Part shown: piece after piece, positions 45,850-54,657 of the stretch
How positions within the stretch are numbered: the stretch's first letter is position 1
Layout of the letters: each line of letters starts with the position of its first letter
Assembly (NCBI GenBank): GCA_964454975.1
Contig: CAYVVD010000013.1
Coordinates: 30,055-94,054, forward strand
Direction of reading: 5' to 3'
Origin: CAYVVD01 sp964454975
GTDB lineage: Bacteria; Bacteroidota; Ignavibacteria; Kapaibacteriales; UBA2268
DNA length: 64,000 nt
Notes under the pieces: model-generated
Databases searched by the model: none
What the model was told of the DNA's origin: nothing
Seen by the model: only the letters and a program-made list of their open reading frames with translations
Position numbers and translations under genes: made by a program

Positions 45850-46911
45850 TCATTCCTTCACTATCATATACCCGGTTGGATTAATGCCTGTTTCAACCTC
45901 ATAAAGCAATTGCGGGTTTTCCTCAAGAGTAAAAATCAACAGCCTGCCGTCAATTGTAAAGTTTCGGGCATTCCCGACAACAATCACCCCTTTATCTTCA
46001 ATAATATTAAGTGAATACCAGAATTCATCTTCGGTTTCCCTCCGGATTTTTAATCGGGGCACCCCATTTTCGAGTACATTCAGCCCTTCGTCATTGATAA
46101 ACCAGAGCTTTTGGCCCATCGCTATTTGCAGATTGTCCCGCTTCACACGCAAGTGTCTTAACTCTTCAAGTGTATTTATGTCATACTCCACTATACCGCC
46201 CAGCGAATCCATGTGCTTTGGGAGATGCCTGTAAGCAGCGAAGAGCCGCATATTCACAGTATCAGCTTCGAGCCATAGCACATTCGGTCCGCATCGAAGG
46301 TGTTTAAATACTCTGTTGCTGTTTAAATCAACTACAGCAATTGTACCCGCCAGCGAGTCTTCTGCAAGGTAGTCGCCATATGCAGAGTTTGCGACAAACA
46401 GGTAGTCACCGGCAATAACTATTTCCTCAGGGGCGGGGCCTGTTATTATTCTTGTTCGGTATAAGGACATTGTTGTTGGATTAAAAACACTTAACCCATT
46501 ATTGTAAAGGTCGCTAACAAAGGCCTCATGCTCATTTTTAATAGCAATATGTCGGGGGGCAACTTCTTCACCAAACTGGATTTTACCGGCAAGTTTCCCC
46601 GTTTTCAGGTTGATCTTTAGTATTGCACTGCTGCCAGTAAGCGAAATCAATACATAATCGCCAAACCTGAGAATATCTGTAGCAATGTCGCCAAGCGCAG
46701 TTTGATTGCTATTCATAAAAATATCCCTGATTGCAGTTCCTGATTGCAGGTCAACAGCGTTTAGTGAAGAGTTATCCTGTCCCCAGACACCCTCGCAGAG
46801 TACAAGCAAACCATCCCCGGTCCATTTTTTTGACTCCTCAGGGGATTGTGGTGTTTCAATGCAGGAAATTAAACAATAACAATACAGCGCTATTATAATA
46901 CCTTTAATCAT
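45850..46911 (-). CDS. YncE-like beta-propeller lipoprotein in the B12 operon (BtuG-like candidate)
   Basis: 353 residues, lipoprotein signal ending in CLISC (Cys17). The mature part is a string of YncE/DUF5074-type blades: GLLVLCEGVWGQDNSSL, VDLQSGTAIRDIF, ILKINLKTGKLAGKI, PRHIAIKNEHEAFVSDLYNN, and IVIAGDYLFVANSAYGDY. Bacteroides BtuG proteins are surface propeller lipoproteins that bind B12 tightly and sit on BtuB receptors. This gene has the same topology and is the last of a riboswitch-controlled operon with a BtuB-like receptor, so a BtuG-like B12-binding role is likely. That is inference; no B12-contacting residues can be checked here. It overlaps the preceding gene by 8 bases. Confidence 0.72.
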   Translation of the reverse strand: MIKGIIIALYCYCLISCIETPQSPEESKKWTGDGLLVLCEGVWGQDNSSLNAVDLQSGTAIRDIFMNSNQTALGDIATDILRFGDYVLISLTGSSAILKINLKTGKLAGKIQFGEEVAPRHIAIKNEHEAFVSDLYNNGLSVFNPTTMSLYRTRIITGPAPEEIVIAGDYLFVANSAYGDYLAEDSLAGTIAVVDLNSNRVFKHLRCGPNVLWLEADTVNMRLFAAYRHLPKHMDSLGGIVEYDINTLEELRHLRVKRDNLQIAMGQKLWFINDEGLNVLENGVPRLKIRRETEDEFWYSLNIIEDKGVIVVGNARNFTIDGRLLIFTLEENPQLLYEVETGINPTGYMIVKE

Positions 46912-47773
46912 TAATCAGCACTGTTAAAGTTTGAAATTCTGTTTCGGACTGTAAAACTAAAAAGTATATTCCATTTATTAATCCATCGCAGTTTACTTGA
47001 TTGCAATTCTCTAAATCATAATCCTTTACCTGCCTTCCGGTAGCGTCATAGACAAGCGCTCGAATAAACTCATGGCTTTCAGGCAGTAATAATGTATTTC
47101 CTGAAATCAATATTCCATTTTGTTCAACTTCAACTCCGGTCTGCATTTCAAATGTCAGGCCCACAACAGCATCCAGGTCGAAGCCGCTGAGAATCGGATC
47201 GTAATATTCATGTTCAGGATTGTCGAGGAGCTCCTGAGTTATATCAGTAATTTTGATATAAGTGATAAAATCGAAACCCAAATCTTCAATATCGAACTTG
47301 TCACCTCCGCTTTCTACCGGATTTAAAGGATCAGCTGAGCCATAAGTTGGTGTTAGCCCGGCACAACCAGCGAGCGTCTCGGGGTCATATGGAAACACTT
47401 TGAAATTAATGCCATCATCGCTTACGGCAACTTTTGCAGGTTCCACAAATAGTTTTTGATTGATAGGGTTTATAAAAACATTCTCAAAGACTGTAAAGTC
47501 CGCCCCGGGGCGGTCAATGAGTACTCTGTTCTTGAATCCTACAACAATCTCCCCGCCGAGCCCGAGTGAGAGCACTTCGTCAGGGCTGTTCGCAGGTGTT
47601 TTATTGTTGGCAATGGTTGAGGGGAAGCCAAATATATTCATCGGGAAATATTCAGTCCCCTGGCCTGCGTTTTGACCTGTCCCGGGTGTGAACGAGTAAA
47701 CAGTGTCTATTCCCTGCCCTTTAGATAGGGTCTGGAGAAGAAGTATCAATGACATCAAAAGCAGACTTTTCAA
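46904..47773 (-). CDS. T9SS-sorted surface protein in the B12 operon, function unknown
   Basis: About 289 residues. The TTG at 47773 is tentatively chosen because a signal peptide (LKSLLLMSLILLL, then SKGQG) starts there; ATG codons at 47836 and 47854 would overlap the receptor gene further. The body matches a family of secreted proteins beginning VYSFTPGTGQNAGQG, then SLGLGGEIVVGFKNRVLIDRPGADFTVFEN (residues in that order) and VSDDGINFKVFP and GCAGLTPT. The C-terminus (GLINGIYFLVLQSE..TVLIND) is T9SS type A-like. It overlaps the receptor gene upstream and the propeller gene downstream. It may be a surface-exposed part of B12 capture. Confidence 0.68.
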   Translation of the reverse strand: MKSLLLMSLILLLQTLSKGQGIDTVYSFTPGTGQNAGQGTEYFPMNIFGFPSTIANNKTPANSPDEVLSLGLGGEIVVGFKNRVLIDRPGADFTVFENVFINPINQKLFVEPAKVAVSDDGINFKVFPYDPETLAGCAGLTPTYGSADPLNPVESGGDKFDIEDLGFDFITYIKITDITQELLDNPEHEYYDPILSGFDLDAVVGLTFEMQTGVEVEQNGILISGNTLLLPESHEFIRALVYDATGRQVKDYDLENCNQVNCDGLINGIYFLVLQSETEFQTLTVLIND

Positions 47774-49691
47774 GCCTGTAATATATGCTAAGCCGGAAGT
47801 ACCTCCCCGGCATCGGATAATTTCGTATAACTTCATATCTCTCGTTGAATACATTTAACGCCTGCAATTTAATTTCTATATTAGATTCACCATAAAAGAT
47901 TCTGTTGATTTTATAAGATGCCTCAAAGTCAAAAAGTAAATATTCCGGAATAACAGAGGCAATTGTGTTGTCTGGCAGTGAATACCTGAAGCTTGAGTAT
48001 TCCATACCCGCACCAAGCCTTAAGCCTCCCACCTGCGAGGCTATTTTGGCAAATATTATTTCCTGCGGTATGTAGGGCACAAGTTTGTCATAGGTAAGCG
48101 AGCTTTCCGATATATCCTTTGTTTCCTGGAGTGTGTAATTTGCAAGAACATCGAGGCAACTCCAAATGTGAGCTTTCAGATATAGTTCAATACCTTTGCT
48201 CTGTGTCTTGCCTATATTCCTTGCGCTCCAGCTGACCGGGCTACGCGGGACTGCAATTATCTGGTCAAGTGTTTCGAGCAGAAATGCGTCTGCTCCAATG
48301 GAGATGTTCTCAAAATACCAGTCTGTCCCGGCATTAAAAGAAAGTGATTTTTCCGGCTTAAGCTCTGAATTGCCATAGTTCAGGTAGTATAATTCGTGGA
48401 ACCCCGGAGGCCGGAAATTGTGAGAAACGTTTGCTCTAAATACTGCCGGCAGATAATTAAGTTTTAAGCTAAATCCACCAACACCGGAAAGCGCACTCCC
48501 TGCATCGGAGAAATAATCGCCACGCAAACCGAGTAGGAATGATATTCCGCCGATAACAATTCCGAGTTCATCAGTATCGCTGTTCACGCTGATTGCCGGG
48601 TTGAACCGCTCCACAATTGAATTAACCGAGGCGTCAAGCATATCCCCATTTAAGCTTGAATAGTTTATCTCAGCAGACAGGCTCGGGTTAATAAACCCAA
48701 AATCAGCGATATATCTGTGTTTGGTAAGAATATCGTAGTTCATGAACTTGTTATTAAGTCCTGCCGGGCCAAATGCAATTGCACGTTCATCCTCGAATTT
48801 AATATAAGACAGGTTGAGGAGGAAATTAGATTCTATGCTCTCGTTTTCTCCCAATTCATACAGATTCAAAGCATTAATTAGCAGCTTGCCGTTGAGGAGA
48901 TTGGCTGTAGAGTTTTCCGGATTGCCGGTAACTACCGGGCCGGGGACGCTTGTTTTGCTTACATTTAGAAGCACGTTCAAATCGTAGCCGGCAATTACTT
49001 CATCAAATGTTGCAAGCAGGTAGCTACGCAGATGAGTGTTATTCTCGCGTTCGTATTCGCTTGCTTCACCGAAGTTATTCACCGGGAATGAGTATGCTCC
49101 ATGAGAATAATCAGTGCCCAGGTACAATCCCGAATTATGTTCCTTATCTAAAGCCTGGTTGGTATGCAACCGGAAATCCAGGATACTGCTGCCTGAAGCA
49201 AAAATCTCATGTTTTAATTCACTGCCGCCTGTATTCAGGTTGACAGCCCCCCCCATTGCATTGGAGCCATATAGCACTGATTGCCCGCCCCGCACAATTT
49301 CTATATTGCTAATCAAAGATAACGGGAATCCGCCAAGATCAAATAAACCGGTGCTGGTGCTGTTAAGCCGCATGCCATTCCAGAGCACAGCGGTCTGGTT
49401 GGCAGATGTCCCACGCACAGATACAGTTTTTAGTCCGCCCATTCCGCCATAATCCTTTATGCTCACTCCCGGCGAGTACTTGATAATCTCTGCAAGGTTT
49501 TCCTCACCGCTCTCGCTAATTTCACCTGCATCAATCACAGAGACAGGTGCAAATTCGAGAGCTTTTTCGCTGTAGAGCCTTCCAGCTTCAACACGGACTT
49601 CGGGCATCAGGTGCGTTGTGTCAGACTCAGCCAAAGCCGGAAGCGGTATCAACATCAATATGCTTAATGAACTAATTCCCCGAATAAACAA
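47721..49691 (-). CDS. btuB: TonB-dependent outer-membrane receptor, BtuB-like
   Basis: 656 residues beginning with TTG. The signal (LSILMLIPLPALAES) is followed by the plug domain: VSVIDAGEI, EENLAEIIKYSPGVSIKDYGG, SVRGTSANQTAVLWNGMRLNS and IEIVRGGQSVLYGSNAMGGAVN. A 22-strand-like barrel (about 170-656) ends with LNVFNERYEVIRNYPMPGRYFRLSIYYR. The small size is like BtuB-type receptors. A cobalamin riboswitch at the head of the operon makes B12 the likely substrate. It overlaps the previous gene by 20 bases; a start further downstream (ATG at 49655) would shorten the signal. Confidence 0.88.
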   Translation of the reverse strand: MFIRGISSLSILMLIPLPALAESDTTHLMPEVRVEAGRLYSEKALEFAPVSVIDAGEISESGEENLAEIIKYSPGVSIKDYGGMGGLKTVSVRGTSANQTAVLWNGMRLNSTSTGLFDLGGFPLSLISNIEIVRGGQSVLYGSNAMGGAVNLNTGGSELKHEIFASGSSILDFRLHTNQALDKEHNSGLYLGTDYSHGAYSFPVNNFGEASEYERENNTHLRSYLLATFDEVIAGYDLNVLLNVSKTSVPGPVVTGNPENSTANLLNGKLLINALNLYELGENESIESNFLLNLSYIKFEDERAIAFGPAGLNNKFMNYDILTKHRYIADFGFINPSLSAEINYSSLNGDMLDASVNSIVERFNPAISVNSDTDELGIVIGGISFLLGLRGDYFSDAGSALSGVGGFSLKLNYLPAVFRANVSHNFRPPGFHELYYLNYGNSELKPEKSLSFNAGTDWYFENISIGADAFLLETLDQIIAVPRSPVSWSARNIGKTQSKGIELYLKAHIWSCLDVLANYTLQETKDISESSLTYDKLVPYIPQEIIFAKIASQVGGLRLGAGMEYSSFRYSLPDNTIASVIPEYLLFDFEASYKINRIFYGESNIEIKLQALNVFNERYEVIRNYPMPGRYFRLSIYYRLEKSAFDVIDTSSPDPI

Positions 49692-51072
49692 AAGGGATAC
49701 CTTTTACATATGTTCCGTTTTGAAGGTAAAGATAATAAGTTCCGGGTGAAATACTGAGCGCCTCAAGGTTGAACGAGTGTGTGAAAGGTGCCCCGGGGTC
49801 AAGCCGCAGGCTTTCCTTTACGAGCTTCCTGCCGTTCAGGTCACAGAGCCAGATATCAGTTGTACTTGCCAGGCTGTTTTCGAAATCGCCTTTAATCGTG
49901 ATAACATTGCCTGCAGGATTCGGGTAAATCTCCGGGTTACCAAAGTAGGGTTCTTCAACGCTGACTGGTGGGTAACTCCATTCGGTAATCGTATTGTTCC
50001 GCTCATAACTACCTTTTTTATAAATATCGCAATGGAGGATAAAGAAGCCTCCAGGATCCCCAAACATACCCTCTCCTTTACCGTTTGGTTCAAGTGTGCC
50101 AACTACTTCGCCGTTATTTGGGTTTGTTTTGAATAGCACACCGTCATAAGAGGATGTATATAAGTAACCGCCACTATAGACAGTCTCACGCGGACCATTG
50201 AATGAATCTGAAACTTGTAATTGAATCTCATTTTCAATATTTAGGTCAACCTTTGATAATATTAGTATCTTGGAACTGCCATGAACAGTAACAATGATTC
50301 TATCAAGTCCGTCTTTAGGGGAAATTGAAAAGTGATTACCAAGGCTGCCAAGAGCTATTTCATTAATCAATTCAGTAGTACTAATATCAAATACCTGGAA
50401 TGTTGAATTATCACCTCCGAAATCACCCTCATTCAATACATATAAATGTTCATTTTCAACTTCCATCATTTGAACTAAAGGACCTGTATTTATAGATTCA
50501 ATAAATTCAAGAGATTCCTTGCTATAAATGTGTATTTCATCCCCCTCGTCGAGCCTGTTTGAAACAATAATATAGTCCTCCGTAACCTCTACTCCAGCAT
50601 TTACCGGTATCTCAAGATTTTCAATTATTGGTGAATTATCAGAATACTTATTAAATTCATAACTAAAAAGAGACCCGGAAACAGGCACATACATTTTATA
50701 GTCTTTTTTCTTCCCTCTTTCTAATGTCGGACGTGTCGGGAATCCAACAAAACCCCAATCTAAATCAAAAATTTTAAAGACTTCGCCCAAAGTTATTGAA
50801 TTTTCATTATTTGGCCCGGTAAGAAATGTTTTTTCATAAATCCAAAGCGAGGCAGGCATATCACCATCATCCGGTTCATATAATCCATCAAAATCTACAT
50901 CAACATCGCCACACAAGATAAAAATTGGCTCGTGGACATAGTCATATAGTCCTTTCTCATAAAGAAATGCCATTGGTTGAGGCGCCACCTCATAAATATT
51001 TAGTTTCCACTCATTTGAAAAAGCGCTCAGCGTCACGCCTAACAGCGCTAGAATAGTAAATAAACGATACAT
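49672..51072 (-). CDS. T9SS-sorted propeller-like surface protein, first gene of the B12 operon
   Basis: 466 residues with a short signal peptide ending near SAFSN. The central part looks like a propeller: NAGVEVTEDYIIVSNRLDEGDEIHIYS, then VENEHLYVLNEGDFGGDNSTFQVFD (in that order), SPKDGLDRIIVTVHG and SGGYLYTSSYDGVLFKTN. The C-terminal 90 residues are a T9SS type A sorting domain (NPEIYPNPAGNVITIKG, DLNGRKLV, SPGTYYLYLQNG). It follows the cobalamin riboswitch, so expression is likely repressed by B12. A second propeller in the operon is a lipoprotein; this one seems to be anchored by type IX secretion. Confidence 0.75.
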   Translation of the reverse strand: MYRLFTILALLGVTLSAFSNEWKLNIYEVAPQPMAFLYEKGLYDYVHEPIFILCGDVDVDFDGLYEPDDGDMPASLWIYEKTFLTGPNNENSITLGEVFKIFDLDWGFVGFPTRPTLERGKKKDYKMYVPVSGSLFSYEFNKYSDNSPIIENLEIPVNAGVEVTEDYIIVSNRLDEGDEIHIYSKESLEFIESINTGPLVQMMEVENEHLYVLNEGDFGGDNSTFQVFDISTTELINEIALGSLGNHFSISPKDGLDRIIVTVHGSSKILILSKVDLNIENEIQLQVSDSFNGPRETVYSGGYLYTSSYDGVLFKTNPNNGEVVGTLEPNGKGEGMFGDPGGFFILHCDIYKKGSYERNNTITEWSYPPVSVEEPYFGNPEIYPNPAGNVITIKGDFENSLASTTDIWLCDLNGRKLVKESLRLDPGAPFTHSFNLEALSISPGTYYLYLQNGTYVKGIPFVYSGN

Positions 51073-51204
51073 ATTGCCTCCTGAATATGAAAAAATAGAT
51101 GTTTTTATCTATCCAACAGAGGAAATATGTAGAGCGGCCGGGGTCGGAGTGCATATTCCCCCATTCATTCGTTTGCGCGAATGTTGCCCCGCAATTCCGG
51201 GGCT

Positions 51205-51380
51205 AATGAGCAGTTAATGGCAGGTCTTCTGACTCGGGCTTCTACCTCCTTTTCCACCTTCCCGCTTCCGCAGTGGCCGGCTTTTAACCCAGGAAAATTC
51301 GTCTTCCCTTACAGCGGCGCAACCGTGCAGGAGTTTCACCTGCTTCCCTTTTATGCCATCGCACCTTTAACTGTACTGAC
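51205..51380 (-). promoter_or_regulatory. Cobalamin (B12) riboswitch
   Basis: On the minus strand the leader reads AAGGGAAGCAGGTGAAACT, CTGCACGGTTGCGCCGCTGTAA, GGGAAGACGAAT, and ends with the B12 box GCCCGAGTCAGAAGACCTGCC; the first elements lie at about 51310-51350 and the box at 51219-51241. This order (AGGTGAAA, CGCCGCTGTAA, the box AGTCAGAAGACCTGC) is the cobalamin riboswitch signature. A GC hairpin (GCCCCG with CGGGGC, 51184-51203) and a second hairpin (51166-51183) follow, perhaps as the expression platform. No U-tract is visible, so control of translation is likely. It controls the four genes from 51072 to 45850. Confidence 0.92.
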
Positions 51381-51461
51381 AAAGATAAAAAGCAATTAGT
51401 TACAAAAAAATTAATTTTTCCCTTGCTCAGGAAACTTCAAAAGATTATATTCGTATCAAGA

Positions 51462-51480
51462 TACTGACCTTCAGTCAGCT
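51462..51480. promoter_or_regulatory. Putative TetR-family operator 1 (upstream of tetR)
   Basis: A perfect palindrome CTGAC-CTTCA-GTCAG lies within ATACTGACCTTCAGTCAGC, ending 30 bases before the tetR start. A near copy lies before the tolC gene (52166-52184), matching at 14 of 19 positions, including ATACTGAC and AGTCA. Same palindrome and almost the same distance to the two starts point to autoregulation plus control of the efflux operon. Confidence 0.65.
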
Positions 51481-51509
51481 TATGCATCAAAGATCACGAT
51501 GGATATAAA

Positions 51510-52151
51510 ATGGGAATAGCAGAACGAAAACAAAGGGAACGAGAGCAACGAAGAAATGAAATTCTTGATTCCGCTGAGAAAGTGTTCTTTTCGAAAGGGT
51601 TTGAGACTGCAACAATGGACCAGGTTGCCGAGGAAGCAGAGCTAAGCAAAGGCACGCTCTACCTCTACTTCCAGAGCAAGGATGAGCTATACATGGGTAT
51701 ATTCAACCGCGCCCAGAAACTGTTGCTTGGAATGTTCCTTGATGCGATTAGCAAAGGCAAAAACGGCATGGAACAGGTATTTAACATAGGTTTTGCTCAC
51801 TACAAGTACATGAGCGAATATGAGGATTACTTCAATGCCTCTATGCATTTTCAAAACGTAAGCCTGAACCTGGAGCCTGAGAACCAACTGATGGCAGAAT
51901 GCCAGATGATTGGGTTCCAGACTTTAAACGCCGTTAAGACAGCAGTAACAAACGGTGTAAAGGATGGCTCTATCCGCAAGGAATTAGACCCGATGGTGAC
52001 TGCATTCCTACTCAGCGGTATGAGTTCGGGTGTTTTCAAAATGGCATCCGTAATGAAACACAAACTTGGGGAAATGGCCGGGCTCAGCCTGGATGAATTC
52101 TACGATAGGTTTGTGGAAGTAGTTTATCATGCATTAAAACCTGGCGGGTAA
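51510..52151 (+). CDS. TetR/AcrR family transcriptional regulator
   Basis: 213 residues. The N-terminal HTH (about residues 10-60) contains ILDSAEKVFFSKGFETATMDQVAEEA, then LSKGTLYLYFQSKDELY, typical of TetR. The ligand-binding C-terminal domain (60-213) is all-helical and diverse. It lies directly upstream of a tolC-adaptor-pump operon in the same direction, 62 bases away. Palindromes upstream of both genes suggest it represses itself and the pump until a ligand binds. Confidence 0.92.
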   Translation: MGIAERKQREREQRRNEILDSAEKVFFSKGFETATMDQVAEEAELSKGTLYLYFQSKDELYMGIFNRAQKLLLGMFLDAISKGKNGMEQVFNIGFAHYKYMSEYEDYFNASMHFQNVSLNLEPENQLMAECQMIGFQTLNAVKTAVTNGVKDGSIRKELDPMVTAFLLSGMSSGVFKMASVMKHKLGEMAGLSLDEFYDRFVEVVYHALKPGG

Positions 52152-52165
52152 AAAATTTTACATTA

Positions 52166-52184
52166 ATACTGACTTATAGTCATT
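52166..52184. promoter_or_regulatory. Putative TetR-family operator 2 (upstream of tolC)
   Basis: ATACTGACTTATAGTCATT, a palindrome with arms TGACT and AGTCA, lies 29 bases before the tolC start. Fourteen of 19 bases match the palindrome before tetR. It probably overlaps the promoter of the efflux operon. Confidence 0.65.
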
Positions 52185-52212
52185 TTATAGTTACCTATCA
52201 AGAGGTTGTTTT

Positions 52213-53583
52213 ATGTTCTTACTGAAATTACTTGTACTGATACCCTGGACTATTTTGTTCACATCAGCACAGGGTACGCTTGATGATTATGTAAAGCAGG
52301 GATTGGAAAATAACCTTGCTCTTAAGCAAAAGCAATTCTCCTATGAAAAGAGCCTGGCATCACTCGACGAAGCGCGAGGAATGTTCCTGCCGAGTTTGTC
52401 GGTGAATGCAAGGTACACTCGTGCCGGAGGCGGCAGGACATTCGAGGTTCCAATCGGCGACCTGATGAACCCGGTTTACACAACTTTGAATTTACTGACA
52501 CAATCTAATTCCTTTCCGACTGATCTGCCAAACGAAGAATTTCCCTTTTTCAGGGAAGAGGAGCACGAAACTAAGCTGACGCTTGTCCAACCGATTTTTG
52601 TAGCTAAGATATGGCACAACAACGCTCTGCATAAAAATTTATCCCTGTCTGAAAAATCAGGCAGAGATACCTATGCACGTGAGCTCGTCGCGGAAATAAA
52701 AAGCGCTTATTACAATTACCTGACCACAGTTGAACTCGTAAATCTATATGACAGCACTGAGGTATTGTTGATGGAGAACCTCCGAGTAAGTAAAAGACTC
52801 GTGGCTAATGATAAGGCAACGGACGATGTAGTTTACCGAGCAGAAGCTGAATTAAGCAAATTGTCGAGCGAAAAGGCGGAAGCAGAAAAGCAGAGAAGAC
52901 TTGCCAGGTCCTACTTCAATTTCCTGCTTAACAGGGAACTTAATGTTGAAATAATTATAGATGAAGCCTTGCCTGAATTAAAATCATACGATTTCAGTGC
53001 ACTTGAGAATTCCGCAATCTCCGGCAGAGATGAGCTGAAACAACTTGATTATGGTATAAAAGCCCGGGAAAAAGCTGTTGATATATCACAAAGCACATAT
53101 CTGCCCAACCTGGTATTTGCTTTTGATTATGGATTCCAGGGAGATAAGTACAGGTTTTCAGATGAGGATGATTTCTGGATGGGTTCGCTTGTGTTGCAGT
53201 GGAACCTGTTTAACGGCGGGCAGGATGATGCAAGAATCCAGCAAACAGAAATCGAAAGGAATATTCTTAGCACACAAAGGAGCGAAGTTGAAAAGCAGAT
53301 AATGCTCGAAGTTCGCGATTCTTATGAAATGCTGAAAGTAGCTTTTGAGAAAATCGAGTATGCCCGAAAGCGTGTGGAAAGTTCGGGGAAATCTTTTGAA
53401 ATATTAAGCAAGAAGTTTGAACAGGGCATGTCACGCCAAATAGAGTACCTGGATGCCAGAAACAACCTTACACAGTCACAATTCAGCCTGCTAATGGCTG
53501 AAAACGACTATATGACAAAACTCGCTACATTGGAGAAATCAGCAGCACTAATCGATTTAAGTCAATTCGAATATAAATATTAA
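52213..53583 (+). CDS. TolC-family outer-membrane efflux protein
   Basis: 456 residues with a signal peptide ending near TSAQG. The TolC repeat architecture is visible: long helical hairpins (LASLDEARGMFLPSLSVNARY, AEKQRRLARSYFNFLLNREL) alternating with strands, and a second repeat starting KAVDISQSTYLPNLVFAFDYG with WNLFNGGQDDA. It forms the outer-membrane exit duct of the tripartite pump encoded next. It is spaced 14 bases from the adaptor gene. The putative TetR operator precedes it. Confidence 0.92.
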   Translation: MFLLKLLVLIPWTILFTSAQGTLDDYVKQGLENNLALKQKQFSYEKSLASLDEARGMFLPSLSVNARYTRAGGGRTFEVPIGDLMNPVYTTLNLLTQSNSFPTDLPNEEFPFFREEEHETKLTLVQPIFVAKIWHNNALHKNLSLSEKSGRDTYARELVAEIKSAYYNYLTTVELVNLYDSTEVLLMENLRVSKRLVANDKATDDVVYRAEAELSKLSSEKAEAEKQRRLARSYFNFLLNRELNVEIIIDEALPELKSYDFSALENSAISGRDELKQLDYGIKAREKAVDISQSTYLPNLVFAFDYGFQGDKYRFSDEDDFWMGSLVLQWNLFNGGQDDARIQQTEIERNILSTQRSEVEKQIMLEVRDSYEMLKVAFEKIEYARKRVESSGKSFEILSKKFEQGMSRQIEYLDARNNLTQSQFSLLMAENDYMTKLATLEKSAALIDLSQFEYKY

Positions 53584-53597
53584 CAGGGAGCAATTGA

Positions 53598-54656
53598 ATG
53601 AAGCATGTAATTATACTTGTGCTGGGTGCTATGATGGCATATATACTTGTCTCATGCGGCCAAAGCGAGGCAAAGCAGAACAATCCTGCTGAAAAAGCTG
53701 TTCCGGTAAAGACAGTTGTGGTTAAAAAAGAGCTCGCTGCAAAACCTATTCACACAAGCGGTAAGCTTGCAAGCACCGAGGAAATCAAATTATCCTTCCT
53801 CACCGGAGGTATTATTGATGAATTAAGAGCTGAAGAAGGGCAATATGTAAGTAAAAATCAACTACTGGCCAAACTTAAGCTCGACGAAATCGAGGCAAGA
53901 AACGAACAAGCTAAGCAAACTGTTGAGAAAACCCGGCGAGACCTGAGTCGGGTAATTAATCTTTATAATGATAAAGTTGCCACTCTCGAAAACAAACAGG
54001 ATTTAGAGACTAAGTTAGCCGTTGACAAAGCAAATCTTGATATTGCCGAATACAATCTTAAGCACTCTTATATCTATGCACCTGAAAACGGCCGCATCCT
54101 GAAGCGATTTGCCGAGGAAAATGAACTAACCGGACAGGGAATGCCTGTTTATCTATTCGGGACTACCGGCAAAGGGTGGATAATCCGCGTTGGTGTCAGC
54201 GATAAGGATGTTATTAATTTGAAAAAAAACGACCCGGCAGAAGTCAAATTTGACCCATACCCAAATGCAACATTCAGGGCATTTGTTTCTGAAATAGCAG
54301 AGTTTGCAAATCCAGTCAATGGTACATACGAAGTAGAACTAACCATGAAGCCTTCGCTTGCAGAGATGAAATCAGGTTTTGTGGCAAGTGTGACATTATT
54401 CCCGTCCGGGAAAAACAACGCTTATGTTATTCCTACAGATGCCTTGGTAGAGGCCGATGGAACTACAGCATACGTTTTTATTCCGGACACTAACAAGCGA
54501 GTGAAAAAGCGCGAAGTAAACATAATGTATATCAACGGTGACCTTGCCTATATCCGTAACAGTTTATACGGAATAAACAAAGTAATCCGCCAGGGTTCGG
54601 AATATTTACGTGAAGAATCACATGTGAAAATAATTTCCGAAAACGGAGGGAAATAG
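53598..54656 (+). CDS. RND efflux periplasmic adaptor lipoprotein
   Basis: 352 residues with a lipoprotein signal (YILVSCGQ). It follows the HlyD/MFP plan: a lipoyl half-motif with GGIIDELRAEEGQYVSKNQLLAKL (about 75-100), an alpha-hairpin (EARNEQAKQTVEKTRRD), the second lipoyl half (NLKHSYIYAPENGRILKRFAEENE), and barrel and proximal domains (AEVKFDPYPNATFRAFVSEIA, YVIPTDALVEADGTTAYVFI). It links the RND pump to the TolC duct. Ends one base before the pump gene. Confidence 0.93.
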   Translation: MKHVIILVLGAMMAYILVSCGQSEAKQNNPAEKAVPVKTVVVKKELAAKPIHTSGKLASTEEIKLSFLTGGIIDELRAEEGQYVSKNQLLAKLKLDEIEARNEQAKQTVEKTRRDLSRVINLYNDKVATLENKQDLETKLAVDKANLDIAEYNLKHSYIYAPENGRILKRFAEENELTGQGMPVYLFGTTGKGWIIRVGVSDKDVINLKKNDPAEVKFDPYPNATFRAFVSEIAEFANPVNGTYEVELTMKPSLAEMKSGFVASVTLFPSGKNNAYVIPTDALVEADGTTAYVFIPDTNKRVKKREVNIMYINGDLAYIRNSLYGINKVIRQGSEYLREESHVKIISENGGK

Positions 54657-54657
54657 A

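Noticed and set aside
51181..51399. Plus-strand 72-codon ORF
   Set aside because: It is antisense to the cobalamin riboswitch.
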